The position numbers and the translations under genes were made by a program. The notes beneath the pieces were generated by a model, which saw nothing but the letters and a program-made list of their open reading frames with translations, searched no databases and had not been told where the DNA came from. Positions 1-6,548 of a stretch of 32,700 bases of DNA are shown piece by piece. The stretch's first letter is position 1. Every line of letters starts with the position of its first letter. The DNA comes from a virus, in the IMG/VR virus record IMGVR_UViG_3300009157_000035, positions 1-32,700 of that record; one strand, given 5' to 3'.

Positions 1-366
1 AAAGGCCAAGATGTGTACAGAAAAGAAATGCTTGAAATTGAAGTCATTAAAAAAGATAAGTATGGCAATAAATACATGGAGACTTCAAAAGTCGAGGTGG
101 AAAGATTTGGGCCGAGAACATTTGGGCTTGAAGATGACTCGCTTTATGAGTTTCTCGATATGCGAAACATTGAGGAGTTCAATGATGGTGAACTTTATGG
201 AATCGAGATTCTTGATACGGGATCACACCGTCATGATGGAACATACGCGTTAATAGATACCGAGGCACTCGACAAAGGGCTTTATAAGGCGAAGAAGGTC
301 TTTTCAGACATTGGAATAAGCGACGAGAAGGTAAAGCTCTATCTTGTTAATGAACTTTCATATTAA
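1..366 (+). CDS. Hypothetical protein, 5' end outside window
   Basis: The frame is open from base 1, so the true start probably lies upstream; an internal GTG at 13 is the first start-like codon inside the window. The visible part is about 120 residues, acidic, without membrane segments, signal peptide or cysteines. It ends LYLVNELSY. The next gene starts within about 10 bases of its stop, and the ribosome site for that gene overlaps this stop codon, so the two are probably cotranscribed and coupled. I do not recognise the family; it is probably a small early phage protein. Confidence 0.7.
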   Translation, partial: KGQDVYRKEMLEIEVIKKDKYGNKYMETSKVEVERFGPRTFGLEDDSLYEFLDMRNIEEFNDGELYGIEILDTGSHRHDGTYALIDTEALDKGLYKAKKVFSDIGISDEKVKLYLVNELSY

Positions 367-375
367 GGAATGATG

Positions 376-648
376 ATGACTGAGGATCAACGAAAACAAT
401 TAAATAAGTTATTGGCGTTGAAGGATCAAACATTTGTATTTACGCCAAGCTTAGACGACTTTTTTGACGATGCTGAAATTGATAAACGCTTTTATTGTGG
501 GGAATCCCATAGTGACCTAATAAAAACCCAGTCTAAGCATCCAACTTTTGAAGAATGTCTGAGGGAAGAATTTAAGAACGTGCCGCTTGGTAAAAGATTT
601 TGGAAGAAAAGAGAACTGACACGAATTAAAAGGAGCAACAATGTTTGA
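376..648 (+). CDS. Hypothetical early phage protein
   Basis: Three ATG codons stand in a row at 370, 373 and 376. The AAGGA at 365-369 gives sensible spacing only to the third, so I take 376 (90 residues). The protein is highly charged, with an acidic patch (LDDFFDDAEIDKRF) in the first third and a strongly basic C-terminus (GKRFWKKRELTRIKRSNN). No family is recognised. The gene end carries the AGGAG (631-635) that serves the small reading frame at 641. It lies just before the IS605-type insertion and belongs to the same + strand early transcript. Confidence 0.65.
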   Translation: MTEDQRKQLNKLLALKDQTFVFTPSLDDFFDDAEIDKRFYCGESHSDLIKTQSKHPTFEECLREEFKNVPLGKRFWKKRELTRIKRSNNV

Positions 649-739
649 AGACACCATTGACATTGTCCTACGACTTCCTAATTCATTGAGAACTGCTTGC
701 ATCAAGGGACGCAAGACTAACACTCTCTCCAAAGGCTAA
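641..739 (+). pseudogene. Possible small gene interrupted by the tnpB element
   Basis: An ATG at 641 follows a good AGGAG (631-635) and starts a frame reading MFEDTIDIVLRLPNS. The frame then runs into the 3' end of the opposite-strand tnpB gene and stops at 737-739. The expected right-end cleavage motif TCAA (- strand) lies at 686-689, so only the first 15 codons would be original phage sequence. The original tail may lie just after the other end of the element, where all frames close within about 20 bases before the next ribosome site (1868-1874). It could therefore have been a very short peptide, or lost sequence when the element arrived. Confidence 0.35.
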
Positions 740-790
740 CACCGCGAGCCCCGCGGCTAAAACATTTTTTGCTGCATTAATATCACGATC
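641..790 (-). ncRNA. Predicted omega (guide) RNA region at the tnpB 3' end
   Basis: TnpB guide RNAs usually overlap the last part of tnpB and run into flanking DNA. Two short hairpins are visible here: CCGCG/CGCGG (742-746 with 752-756) and CTTGC/GCAAG (696-700 with 711-715). On the - strand a TCAA motif follows at 689-686, resembling the right-end cleavage site of IS605-type elements. Sequence below 686 would then act as guide (beginning TGAATTAGGAAGTCG). The hairpins and motif are seen directly; function and exact ends are inferred from the family. Confidence 0.4.
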
Positions 791-1825
791 ATGAGAAGCC
801 ATGCACTTTGGACATAGCCATGATCTAATATTAAGCGGCAAAGTATCTACTATAAATCCACAGCAATGGCATCGCTTTGAACTTGGGAACCATTGATCAA
901 TTTGAACAAATGTGCGTCCAGCCCATTTAGCCTTGTAGGTTAACTGTCTACATAATTCGGACCATGACGCATCAGCAATATGTTTACTTAAACGATGGTT
1001 GCGTATCATATTTTTAATGCGTAGAGTCTCGGCGCAAATAACTTGGTTTTCGTTTATCAATTTGCGGGATATCTTATGTAAGTTATCAATTCGAGAATCT
1101 GCGATTTTTGCGTGAATCTTAGCGACTTTAAGTTTTGCCTTAGTACGATTGGCGGAACCTAATTTTTTACGGCTAAGATTGCGCTCTGCTTTAGCAAGTT
1201 TACTTGCATATTGTTGGGTAAAATGCTTATTTTTGGTTTTTTCACCATCACTAGTTATCAATAAATTTTCGATACCTAGATCGATGCCAATCTGTTTGTT
1301 GATAATTGGTAGAGCAATAGGTTTAAATTCACAAAGACAAGAGACAAAATAGCGCCCTGAGAAATCTTTAGTAATGGTTATATGTAATGGATAAGATGGT
1401 ATTTCTCTAGTTACTTTTAACAATAAAGGATCGTTGTTTTTGGCCATATACAAATTGCCAGATTTAAACCTGAATGAATTTCTACCAAAAGTCGCTGATT
1501 GGCGATGGCTTTTTTTCTTAAATGTTGGGTATCGAGCTTTATGATTAAAAAAGTTCTTGAATGCAATCTCTTGATGGCGTAATGTTTGTTGCAACGCAAC
1601 GGCAGATGCATCATTAAGCCATTTATATTCATCTAATTTTTTGATCAAAGTTAATTGCTTGTGCGCGGCAAGATACCCAATTTTTTCTTTGCGCTCATAA
1701 TAAGCATCTGTGCGCCATTTAAGAATATGGTTATAAACAAAGCGAACGCAGCCAAATGTTTTTGCCAATAGTTCTTTTTGTTTGCAAGTCGGATAGAATC
1801 TGTACTTGTAAGATTTGTATTCCAT
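683..1825 (-). CDS. tnpB: TnpB, RNA-guided nuclease of an IS200/IS605-family element
   Basis: This 380-residue protein has the family N-terminus (KYRFYPTCKQ near residue 7, then TFGCVRFVYN). It has a complete RuvC-like nuclease site: D182 in QIGIDLGIEN, E266 in ICAETLRIKN and the HDRDINAAKN motif at 345-354. A zinc finger with C319/C322 and C338/C341 sits before the last motif. Family members use an RNA made from the 3' end of their own gene to cut DNA and so keep the element in place. All key residues are present, so the enzyme is probably active. No TnpA transposase is next to it, so mobility would need help in trans. It lies against the direction of the surrounding + strand early genes, as expected for an insertion. 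Confidence 0.93.
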   Translation of the reverse strand: MEYKSYKYRFYPTCKQKELLAKTFGCVRFVYNHILKWRTDAYYERKEKIGYLAAHKQLTLIKKLDEYKWLNDASAVALQQTLRHQEIAFKNFFNHKARYPTFKKKSHRQSATFGRNSFRFKSGNLYMAKNNDPLLLKVTREIPSYPLHITITKDFSGRYFVSCLCEFKPIALPIINKQIGIDLGIENLLITSDGEKTKNKHFTQQYASKLAKAERNLSRKKLGSANRTKAKLKVAKIHAKIADSRIDNLHKISRKLINENQVICAETLRIKNMIRNHRLSKHIADASWSELCRQLTYKAKWAGRTFVQIDQWFPSSKRCHCCGFIVDTLPLNIRSWLCPKCMASHDRDINAAKNVLAAGLAVLAFGESVSLASLDASSSQ

Positions 1826-1827
1826 GC

Positions 1828-1854
1828 TTTACAGAATACACGCTTTTCTGTAAA
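1828..1854. repeat. Perfect 9-bp hairpin at the left end of the tnpB element
   Basis: TTTACAGAA (1828-1836) and TTCTGTAAA (1846-1854) form a perfect inverted repeat with a 9-nt loop, only two bases upstream of the tnpB start codon. IS200/IS605 elements carry subterminal hairpins recognised by TnpA, so this is the likely left-end hairpin. It could also be an operator for tnpB. Confidence 0.55.
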
Positions 1855-1879
1855 ATGCAAATGATATAAAGGAGTAGTT

Positions 1880-2134
1880 ATGATGAATGATGTGAACAAT
1901 GGAACCACAATGTACGATGAGAAGCTCGAAGCGATGGCCTCCGCGGATGTGAAGGCGTGCGGGAAATTTTTGTATAACCGGCTATTCAAGCTGTATTCGC
2001 GCATGCACAAAGAGTATGAAAATATTGATAACGCTGCCTGCCAGCAGTTTCTGGAGGAGATGTTTGATGAGTTTTATGCGGTGATGGAGAAGAAGGGCAT
2101 TACATTGCCTGAGGAGAAGGAAGTTGGAAAGTAA
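1880..2134 (+). CDS. Hypothetical early phage protein
   Basis: AAAGGAG at 1868-1874 precedes ATG codons at 1880 and 1883. The protein has 84 residues and is helical and acidic; the central part (FLYNRLFKLYSRMHKEYENI) looks like an amphipathic helix. The last codons read LPEEKEVGK, and the same bases form GAGGAG-type ribosome sites for the next gene, so translation is probably coupled. The almost identical ending recurs in the following gene. Family not recognised. Confidence 0.65.
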   Translation: MMNDVNNGTTMYDEKLEAMASADVKACGKFLYNRLFKLYSRMHKEYENIDNAACQQFLEEMFDEFYAVMEKKGITLPEEKEVGK

Positions 2135-2144
2135 GGCTATTGAT

Positions 2145-2615
2145 ATGAATGTGTGTGCTTGTGGTAGTGAAATAGAAAAGCCGCATGTTGGGCATTGGTC
2201 ATGTATGATGCGCTATTGCGAAGAACTGCCATTAGAACAAAAGTTAGATCTTTGTTGGAAGGGATGGGAGCAAGCGCGACATCTGCATGAAATGCATGCT
2301 TTTATGGGCATTCGTAACCATAAGTTAGAAGAATTATTACAGCCAATTGACTTTGAAAAAAAAGAACGCTACAAGATCAAATTCGTATGTATTGACCAAG
2401 AAGAGAAAGAGCTTTCTCAGAAGATAGCGGATATTTTAAATGGCAGAGAAGGCGTTAACAAAATAATAGAATTGATCGCCAAGAAGCATAAAAAGTTTAA
2501 AGAAGTGGAACGATTGATCAGTGTCATAGGCTACGTACGTCCATCATGTTTGACCCACGAACCAGAGGGAGTTGTATGTTTAATGGATGGCATGTTGCCT
2601 GAGGAGAAAGAGTAG
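2145..2615 (+). CDS. Hypothetical protein with cysteine-rich N-terminus
   Basis: I chose ATG 2145 (156 residues) because AAGG at 2133-2136 fits it; a TTG at 2124 is an alternative that overlaps the previous gene. The first 30 residues contain CACGSE, then HVGHWSC and RYC, a possible metal-binding knuckle. The rest is a charged helical segment (residues about 75-125, rich in E and K). It ends MLPEEKE, like its upstream neighbour, and the codons for this ending again supply the ribosome site of the next gene. Function unknown. Confidence 0.65.
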   Translation: MNVCACGSEIEKPHVGHWSCMMRYCEELPLEQKLDLCWKGWEQARHLHEMHAFMGIRNHKLEELLQPIDFEKKERYKIKFVCIDQEEKELSQKIADILNGREGVNKIIELIAKKHKKFKEVERLISVIGYVRPSCLTHEPEGVVCLMDGMLPEEKE

Positions 2616-2622
2616 GCGATTT

Positions 2623-3444
2623 ATGGCAATTAATAATGAATATTACGTATTACGGAAACACGAAATTATCCATCAAATAAATTGCCATAAGAGAGATATT
2701 GGTTATTTAGAAAAGGAATTAAATCGGTTCTCAGAGATTGAAAATGGTGCAGCGATTACCGATTATGAGCGATTGATATTTGATGCTGATATAAGAATGA
2801 GGGCATTGCGCTGTGGAGATATAGAAGGTAAGGAAGCAATTTCGAGGGAGTTTAATCAATCTCTTCGTCAATTATCTAAGCCATCACCCGAAGATTTATT
2901 AAAAGTTGCCTTAACGCTTGCTCAAAAAAATCATCTTGATAAAGAGGTAGGCTGTGTGTACATTTCATCGGTATTTGCGAAAAACGATGATATATATTTT
3001 ATAGGCACTTGCCAAAGGTGCAGCGAAACTGCGGAGTATGATTATGACACGGTTCTAGGGAGAAATAGAGAAAAAAAGATTCGCCCTGGCTCGTGTCCTT
3101 CTTGTTATATAACGTCCCATGAAAGATGTAAGCTTAGATCTTCATTCCCTGGAACATATACTTCTTGGTTGGGGGCAATCGATAGATGCACTAACCCTAA
3201 TAATGCCAATTACAAGCATTATGGTGGAAGAGGTATTAAAATCTGCGATGAATGGAAAAATGATTTCAAAATATTTTTACAGGACATGGGACCGCGTCCT
3301 GATGGATTATCCATAGATCGAATTAATGTTGATGGTAACTATGAGGCGTCAAATTGTCGTTGGGCAGACTGGAAAACTCAGGCCAATAACAAAAGAACAA
3401 ACAAATGGTATAAAGAGAAACATCAACTAACGATTAAGGATTAA
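2623..3444 (+). CDS. Homing-endonuclease-like protein with YGGRGI module
   Basis: ATG 2623 gives 273 residues; the longer frame from 2587 would overlap the previous gene. Residues 130-161 form a zinc ribbon (CQRC ... CPSC). Residues 178-258 match the common phage module that runs Y..W...I.RC.NP.N ... YGGRGI ... W..F..DMG.RP ... DRIN..GNYE..NCRW ... QANN.R. It is usually annotated as HNH or homing endonuclease. The first 125 residues are helical and unlike the second copy of this module at 7151. Such proteins are selfish genes between phage genes that copy themselves by cutting related genomes. Function is by family resemblance; activity is untested. Confidence 0.75.
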   Translation: MAINNEYYVLRKHEIIHQINCHKRDIGYLEKELNRFSEIENGAAITDYERLIFDADIRMRALRCGDIEGKEAISREFNQSLRQLSKPSPEDLLKVALTLAQKNHLDKEVGCVYISSVFAKNDDIYFIGTCQRCSETAEYDYDTVLGRNREKKIRPGSCPSCYITSHERCKLRSSFPGTYTSWLGAIDRCTNPNNANYKHYGGRGIKICDEWKNDFKIFLQDMGPRPDGLSIDRINVDGNYEASNCRWADWKTQANNKRTNKWYKEKHQLTIKD

Positions 3445-3488
3445 AAACACTAGCCGAATAAGTGAAAAAATAGTATTTTGTTGCTTCA

Positions 3489-3517
3489 TTGAGATTTTTC
3501 AAAACATAAAACAAAAT
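3489..3517 (+). promoter_or_regulatory. Candidate promoter of the replication gene
   Basis: TTGAGA (3489-3494, five of six matches to the -35 consensus) is followed after 17 bases by CAAAAT (3512-3517, four of six to the -10). It lies in an AT-rich gap of 125 bases upstream of the initiator gene. A perfect inverted repeat overlaps its -10 end and expected start site. Confidence 0.35.
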
Positions 3518-3548
3518 GACGGGTTTCCCTAGAAAAGTAACCCGTCAT
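3516..3548. promoter_or_regulatory. 10-bp inverted repeat, probable operator or leader hairpin
   Basis: ATGACGGGTT (3516-3525) and AACCCGTCAT (3539-3548) are perfect inverted repeats separated by 13 bases. No T-run follows, so this is not an intrinsic terminator. Its place at the -10 and start region of the candidate promoter, 22 bases before the replication gene, suggests a repressor site or an mRNA leader hairpin. Confidence 0.5.
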
Positions 3549-3569
3549 CTGTTCATAAAAGAGGTAAAT

Positions 3570-4757
3570 ATGATACTACAGAAAACTGTATCATGTCAAG
3601 CAAATAAAAAAACTGCCAAGCAGATTAGACAAACCAATATAAATAATCAACTTGAATCAATTCCCAAAGATAAAGCCTTTTATATTTTATTTGAAGAAGA
3701 TGAGTCGGTTCAGTATTTAATGTTTGATTTATTGCAGTGCGGAATCAAGTTTCCTGCTATACGATTCTCAATGCGTAATGTAATAGCCCCCTGCCATTAT
3801 AATTCGCTTTATAGGGCAAGTGCGCGATTGGCGCAACTTAAACTTATATCAAGAACAAGGCGATTAAGAAGGCGCGCTTTTACTTACCAACTTTCACCAG
3901 TCTTTAGCGATGCAAATTTTGTCAACGAAGTGATGTGTTTTTTGGGGTCAAAGTTCGCAGATTTTACTGCGGAGAAATTTGCTGAAAAGCAAGATTTAGA
4001 TGGTGATACGAACTGTGATACACATAGTGACACAGACTGTGACACGAATAGTGACACTATACCTTTTAACCTTTTAACCAATAAATTTAAAAAACCTTTT
4101 AATAGTATTACTCATGAGAAAGACGCGCGCGAGGGAAACGAGCAGCGTCGTACATTGCAAGAACAAGTGACACAACAACAGCGCTCAGGGATGCTTGCTA
4201 CTCCTAAGGAGCAGCACCCTTCGCGGTCATTTCCTGTGTATAATGGTCAAACTGCGGCACAGCCGCCCCATGACGTACAAAAAACACAAGGCCGACCCCC
4301 AACCCCTCCAGGGGAGAATCCCATAAAGAGGCAAATTGCAACCGTCTTTCTGTCTGAACTCCACCCAGATCGCCTAGACGTTCTCGATTTTGTGAAGCTA
4401 TCTTCTAAGGGCTATTATCTCACGCTTGAAGCTCGTTGTTTTTTGGCTCAATACCCTCGCCACATTTTGGAGTCAGCGCGCCGACAGTTAGAATGTGAGC
4501 CATATGGCATAAAAAATCCGTGGCTTGTGTTTCTTGATCATTGCAATTCTGGTGGCAACTGGTGCAAGAATATCAATATTGCAAACGATCTCTTGCGAGT
4601 TATAGAAGCACCTCAATGCTGGACACCCTATGTAAACGGGGATGTTTTTAGATGGCGCGTATTTCCGACACGCAAAGCAACTAGACTTGTGTCAGGATTG
4701 CGCGACAATGTGGCAAGGTGGAAAGAAATGCAGTACGCCAATGGTATGACAGCATAG
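3570..4757 (+). CDS. Replication initiator candidate (lambda O-like layout)
   Basis: The start at 3570 follows GAGG; an upstream in-frame ATG at 3516 lies inside the operator-like hairpin and has no ribosome site. The product has 395 residues. Residues about 35-110 look like a winged-helix DNA-binding domain (SLYRASARLAQLKLISRTRR, then a basic wing RRRAFTYQLSP). Residues 145-162 are a four-residue D-T repeat encoded by five 12-bp DNA repeats. A Q/P-rich linker follows (about 190-265), then a C-terminal domain. N-terminal DNA binding, iterons inside the gene and an AT-rich stretch after them mirror lambda O with its internal ori. No sequence match to a named family is claimed; a different DNA-binding protein remains possible. 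Confidence 0.6.
   Translation: MILQKTVSCQANKKTAKQIRQTNINNQLESIPKDKAFYILFEEDESVQYLMFDLLQCGIKFPAIRFSMRNVIAPCHYNSLYRASARLAQLKLISRTRRLRRRAFTYQLSPVFSDANFVNEVMCFLGSKFADFTAEKFAEKQDLDGDTNCDTHSDTDCDTNSDTIPFNLLTNKFKKPFNSITHEKDAREGNEQRRTLQEQVTQQQRSGMLATPKEQHPSRSFPVYNGQTAAQPPHDVQKTQGRPPTPPGENPIKRQIATVFLSELHPDRLDVLDFVKLSSKGYYLTLEARCFLAQYPRHILESARRQLECEPYGIKNPWLVFLDHCNSGGNWCKNINIANDLLRVIEAPQCWTPYVNGDVFRWRVFPTRKATRLVSGLRDNVARWKEMQYANGMTA
4003..4062 (+). repeat. Five 12-bp direct repeats (iterons) inside the initiator gene
   Basis: Units start at 4003, 4015, 4027, 4039 and 4051, each exactly 12 bp. The first seven bases are GTGAYAC in all five; the last five vary (GAACT, ACATA, AGACT, GAATA, TATAC). Direct repeats of this kind bind replication initiators in phage lambda and many plasmids. 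They also encode the D-T peptide repeat, so protein-level selection is an alternative. Confidence 0.75.
4062..4112 (+). other. AT-rich stretch with three CCTTTTAA repeats (candidate unwinding element)
   Basis: Directly after the iterons comes AT-rich DNA holding CCTTTTAA at 4062-4069, 4070-4077 and 4095-4102. Iterons next to an AT-rich stretch with short repeats are the standard layout of an initiator-dependent origin. Location and repeats are seen; origin function is inferred. Confidence 0.5.
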
Positions 4758-4814
4758 AGATTGAAAACGTTCGTCCTGGTTGATCGTCGTTTGAATTTGT
4801 ACAAAGGTTGAAAA

Positions 4815-5315
4815 ATGAAGTATTTAGAGCGGTTAAACAAGTATAAGTTTACACAGGTTCAAATGGACGCACTGCTTGGCTTTGGTGGGGAGATATTAGA
4901 AACCGTGTTTGAACGTTTTGACAGTCGGGGCGAGGTGCCAACGGGCTTACAGCTTTATGGGGAGTGTGAGAAAGAGCAAGCCAGTCCGTCTAGTGATCTT
5001 ATGAAAAAGAAGATTGCGGCACAATTGCCATCTGTCAAAGAGATGGTAAAGCACATTAACCAAGAAGAGCATAGACCGCACAAGCCCTATTTTTATGGAG
5101 ACCATCCGCATGCGCGGTTTGATTTCTATCACACGGGTCGGCGTGATAAGGGTACGCGCGAGGGTTGGTGCGCTTACCGGATGCGTCTTTTAAGTCATTC
5201 TCTCGAGCATGTGGCAACTGATGAAGCGCGCTCAAAGCTTGAATTTGAGTATGCTGAGTGTGTGGCGGAGTCAAAAGATTATAATCTTTCTGAGTTTAGT
5301 TTGCCGCATGAGTAA
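4815..5315 (+). CDS. Hypothetical early phage protein
   Basis: ATG 4815 follows AAAGG at 4802-4806. The 166-residue protein is soluble and charged, with no signal peptide or membrane segment. A histidine-rich stretch lies at about residues 79-106 (HINQEEHRPHKPYFYGDHPH). I do not recognise the family. It follows the initiator candidate by 58 bases and is the last gene before a regulatory gap with a large inverted repeat, so it probably ends the replication operon. Confidence 0.65.
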   Translation: MKYLERLNKYKFTQVQMDALLGFGGEILETVFERFDSRGEVPTGLQLYGECEKEQASPSSDLMKKKIAAQLPSVKEMVKHINQEEHRPHKPYFYGDHPHARFDFYHTGRRDKGTREGWCAYRMRLLSHSLEHVATDEARSKLEFEYAECVAESKDYNLSEFSLPHE

Positions 5316-5319
5316 ATTA

Positions 5320-5399
5320 GTGGCGGGCTCTTGTCTGATCGTTCTTTTTTGGGTGGTATACATTGGACAAGAGCCCGCCACCCCCACACCAAAAAGAAC
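5320..5399. repeat. Interlocking inverted repeats (A-B-A'-B')
   Basis: Arm A (5320-5335, GTGGCGGGCTCTTGTC) is perfectly complementary over 16 bases to A' (5366-5381). The loop between them contains B (5341-5349, GTTCTTTTT), which pairs with B' (5391-5399) beyond A'; with a bulge the B pairing can be extended by several more bases. The order is that of a pseudoknot, but only a few bases separate A' and B', so both full stems could hardly coexist and the two are more likely competing structures. No T-run follows stem A. It starts five bases after the stop of the preceding gene. Confidence 0.7.
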
Positions 5400-5475
5400 T
5401 CTCTTCCATAAACCCCTATTTGCTGACGCATTAGTCGGCTCCCCTAGAGATCTTTAAACATCTTTTCATAATTGC

Positions 5476-5504
5476 TTGACATTGCAAGAAGTTAGTTGTA
5501 ATCT
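5476..5504 (+). promoter_or_regulatory. Candidate promoter for the 5.5-6.5 kb operon
   Basis: A perfect -35 TTGACA (5476-5481) is followed after 17 bases by TAATCT (5499-5504), a weak -10; TATAAC at 5504-5509 is a poorer-spaced alternative. It sits 36 bases before the start codon of the next gene, in a 224-base gap. Confidence 0.45.
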
Positions 5505-5539
5505 ATAACCATGATACGAAAAAACCTTAGGAGTTAAAG

Positions 5540-5731
5540 ATGGAACTGACACAATTCGACATAGCAGCAACCGAGCAAGCAGTAGAAACGTTCAAGCAAC
5601 AAGCGCGCGAAGAGTTCAAGAAGTGGATACTTGAGTTCTACCCAGAAGACTACGCACGGGAGCTGTGCAAAGAAGTCGCTACTTCGCTAAAGCTACGAAG
5701 CGCAAGTAAAGCACGACAAGCAAAGAACTAA
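5540..5731 (+). CDS. Small helical hypothetical protein
   Basis: TTAGGAG (5527-5533) gives a strong ribosome site for ATG 5540. The 63-residue protein is charged and predicted helical throughout, ending in a basic tail (RSASKARQAKN). It is the first gene after the TTGACA promoter and sits 9 bases before its neighbour, so it is the leader of a short operon. Family not recognised. Confidence 0.6.
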   Translation: MELTQFDIAATEQAVETFKQQAREEFKKWILEFYPEDYARELCKEVATSLKLRSASKARQAKN

Positions 5732-5740
5732 GGGGAAGCG

Positions 5741-6205
5741 ATGGAAATCACCAGCGAAATGATTGAACAAGCAAAACAAACAGCAGCGAATATGACCGCA
5801 GAACAAACAGCCAGCATGAAGCGCGATCCCTTTTATTGGCAAATGGTTATGTTGAAAAACGATGATTTGGATGCGAAACAGTTATGGGAAGCTACCAAGA
5901 AAGTGCTACGGGAATTTAAGAAGGTTAACAAGCTTGATATGAAAATTAAAATGCACAAAGATGGTTATGGCTTGGTGCAGGTGATTCTTGATGCTGAGCG
6001 TTCTAAGTTATTGATTGAAGAACAATACAAGCCTGTTGAAGACAATAAACTTTTATATAGTAGCGCGCGTTCATATGTTAAAAGCTTGCGCGCTTGTCTT
6101 GATGGAATATTGGCATATTACAACGCGTTAGATCAGCGATTGAAGCCAGATCGCGGTTGTGGCTTAATGTATCACTGCGAGCTAATCATAAACATTCGTC
6201 CTTGA
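5741..6205 (+). CDS. Hypothetical early phage protein
   Basis: AAGGGG just upstream supports ATG 5741. The product has 154 residues, is mostly helical, and has no signal peptide or membrane span. The N-terminus (MIEQAKQTAANMTAEQ) looks amphipathic. No catalytic motif is visible and I do not recognise the family. It is cotranscribed with the small genes on either side (gaps of 9 and 10 bases). Confidence 0.65.
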   Translation: MEITSEMIEQAKQTAANMTAEQTASMKRDPFYWQMVMLKNDDLDAKQLWEATKKVLREFKKVNKLDMKIKMHKDGYGLVQVILDAERSKLLIEEQYKPVEDNKLLYSSARSYVKSLRACLDGILAYYNALDQRLKPDRGCGLMYHCELIINIRP

Positions 6206-6215
6206 AAGGGAAACA

Positions 6216-6467
6216 ATGAGCGCACCACTACAACCACTATGGCACGATTACGATCAGGAACCAGAGATTGCAGCTTATGACACCGACGAGAAGGGAGACT
6301 ATACAGTGTCTAAAGTTGTCACCGTGCTTGATCAAGACGGCAACGAAGCAGAAGGCTATCTATTTTTAAGGATTGATCCAGATGGCGAGGTTCTAGAATC
6401 TGACTGGAGAGACGCGCGAACGCACAGAGTTATAGAGAATATGGATAAGTGGTGTGAAAGTCTTTGA
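6216..6467 (+). CDS. Small acidic hypothetical protein
   Basis: AAAGGG about 7 bases upstream supports ATG 6216. The 83-residue protein is acidic, with a middle part (SKVVTVLDQDGNEAEGYLFLRIDPDGEV) that reads as beta strands with two DxDG turns. No known function. It ends the operon; a G/C hairpin and a new promoter follow within 60 bases. Confidence 0.6.
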   Translation: MSAPLQPLWHDYDQEPEIAAYDTDEKGDYTVSKVVTVLDQDGNEAEGYLFLRIDPDGEVLESDWRDARTHRVIENMDKWCESL

Positions 6468-6482
6468 CCACCTAGCGATGTA

Positions 6483-6509
6483 GCCCCCCAGCGTCAAGCA
6501 AGGGGGGGC
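6483..6509. other. 7-bp G/C hairpin between operons
   Basis: GCCCCCC (6483-6489) pairs perfectly with GGGGGGC (6503-6509) around a 13-base loop. There is no T-run, so intrinsic termination is doubtful; it may still slow polymerase or separate the operon from the promoter that starts at once after it. Confidence 0.4.
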
Positions 6510-6510
6510 G

Positions 6511-6519
6511 TGCTATACT
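6511..6519 (+). promoter_or_regulatory. Extended -10 promoter of the lipoprotein gene
   Basis: TG (6511-6512) one base before TATACT (6514-6519) is a good extended -10 element, which can work with a poor -35 (only GCGTCA is found at about the right distance). The start codon of the lipoprotein gene lies 30 bases downstream. Confidence 0.5.
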
Positions 6520-6548
6520 GCAAGCAACAACCAGTTCAAGGAGCGTAC

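Noticed and set aside
683-1825. Cas12-type CRISPR effector
   Set aside because: Length, N-terminus, zinc finger and lack of any array or cas genes fit TnpB.
1651-2010. 119-residue - strand open frame
   Set aside because: It overlaps tnpB out of frame, the end hairpin and the + strand gene at 1880; no ribosome site or family features.
3516-3569. Upstream start (ATG 3516) for the replication gene
   Set aside because: It sits in the arm of a perfect inverted repeat, has no ribosome site, and ATG 3570 has GAGG at good distance.
4003-4062. CRISPR-like repeat array
   Set aside because: Units are 12 bp with no unique spacers and lie inside a coding frame; iterons fit better.
5320-5381. Simple rho-independent terminator
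   Set aside because: The 16-bp stem has a 30-base loop and is followed by Cs rather than Ts on the + strand.
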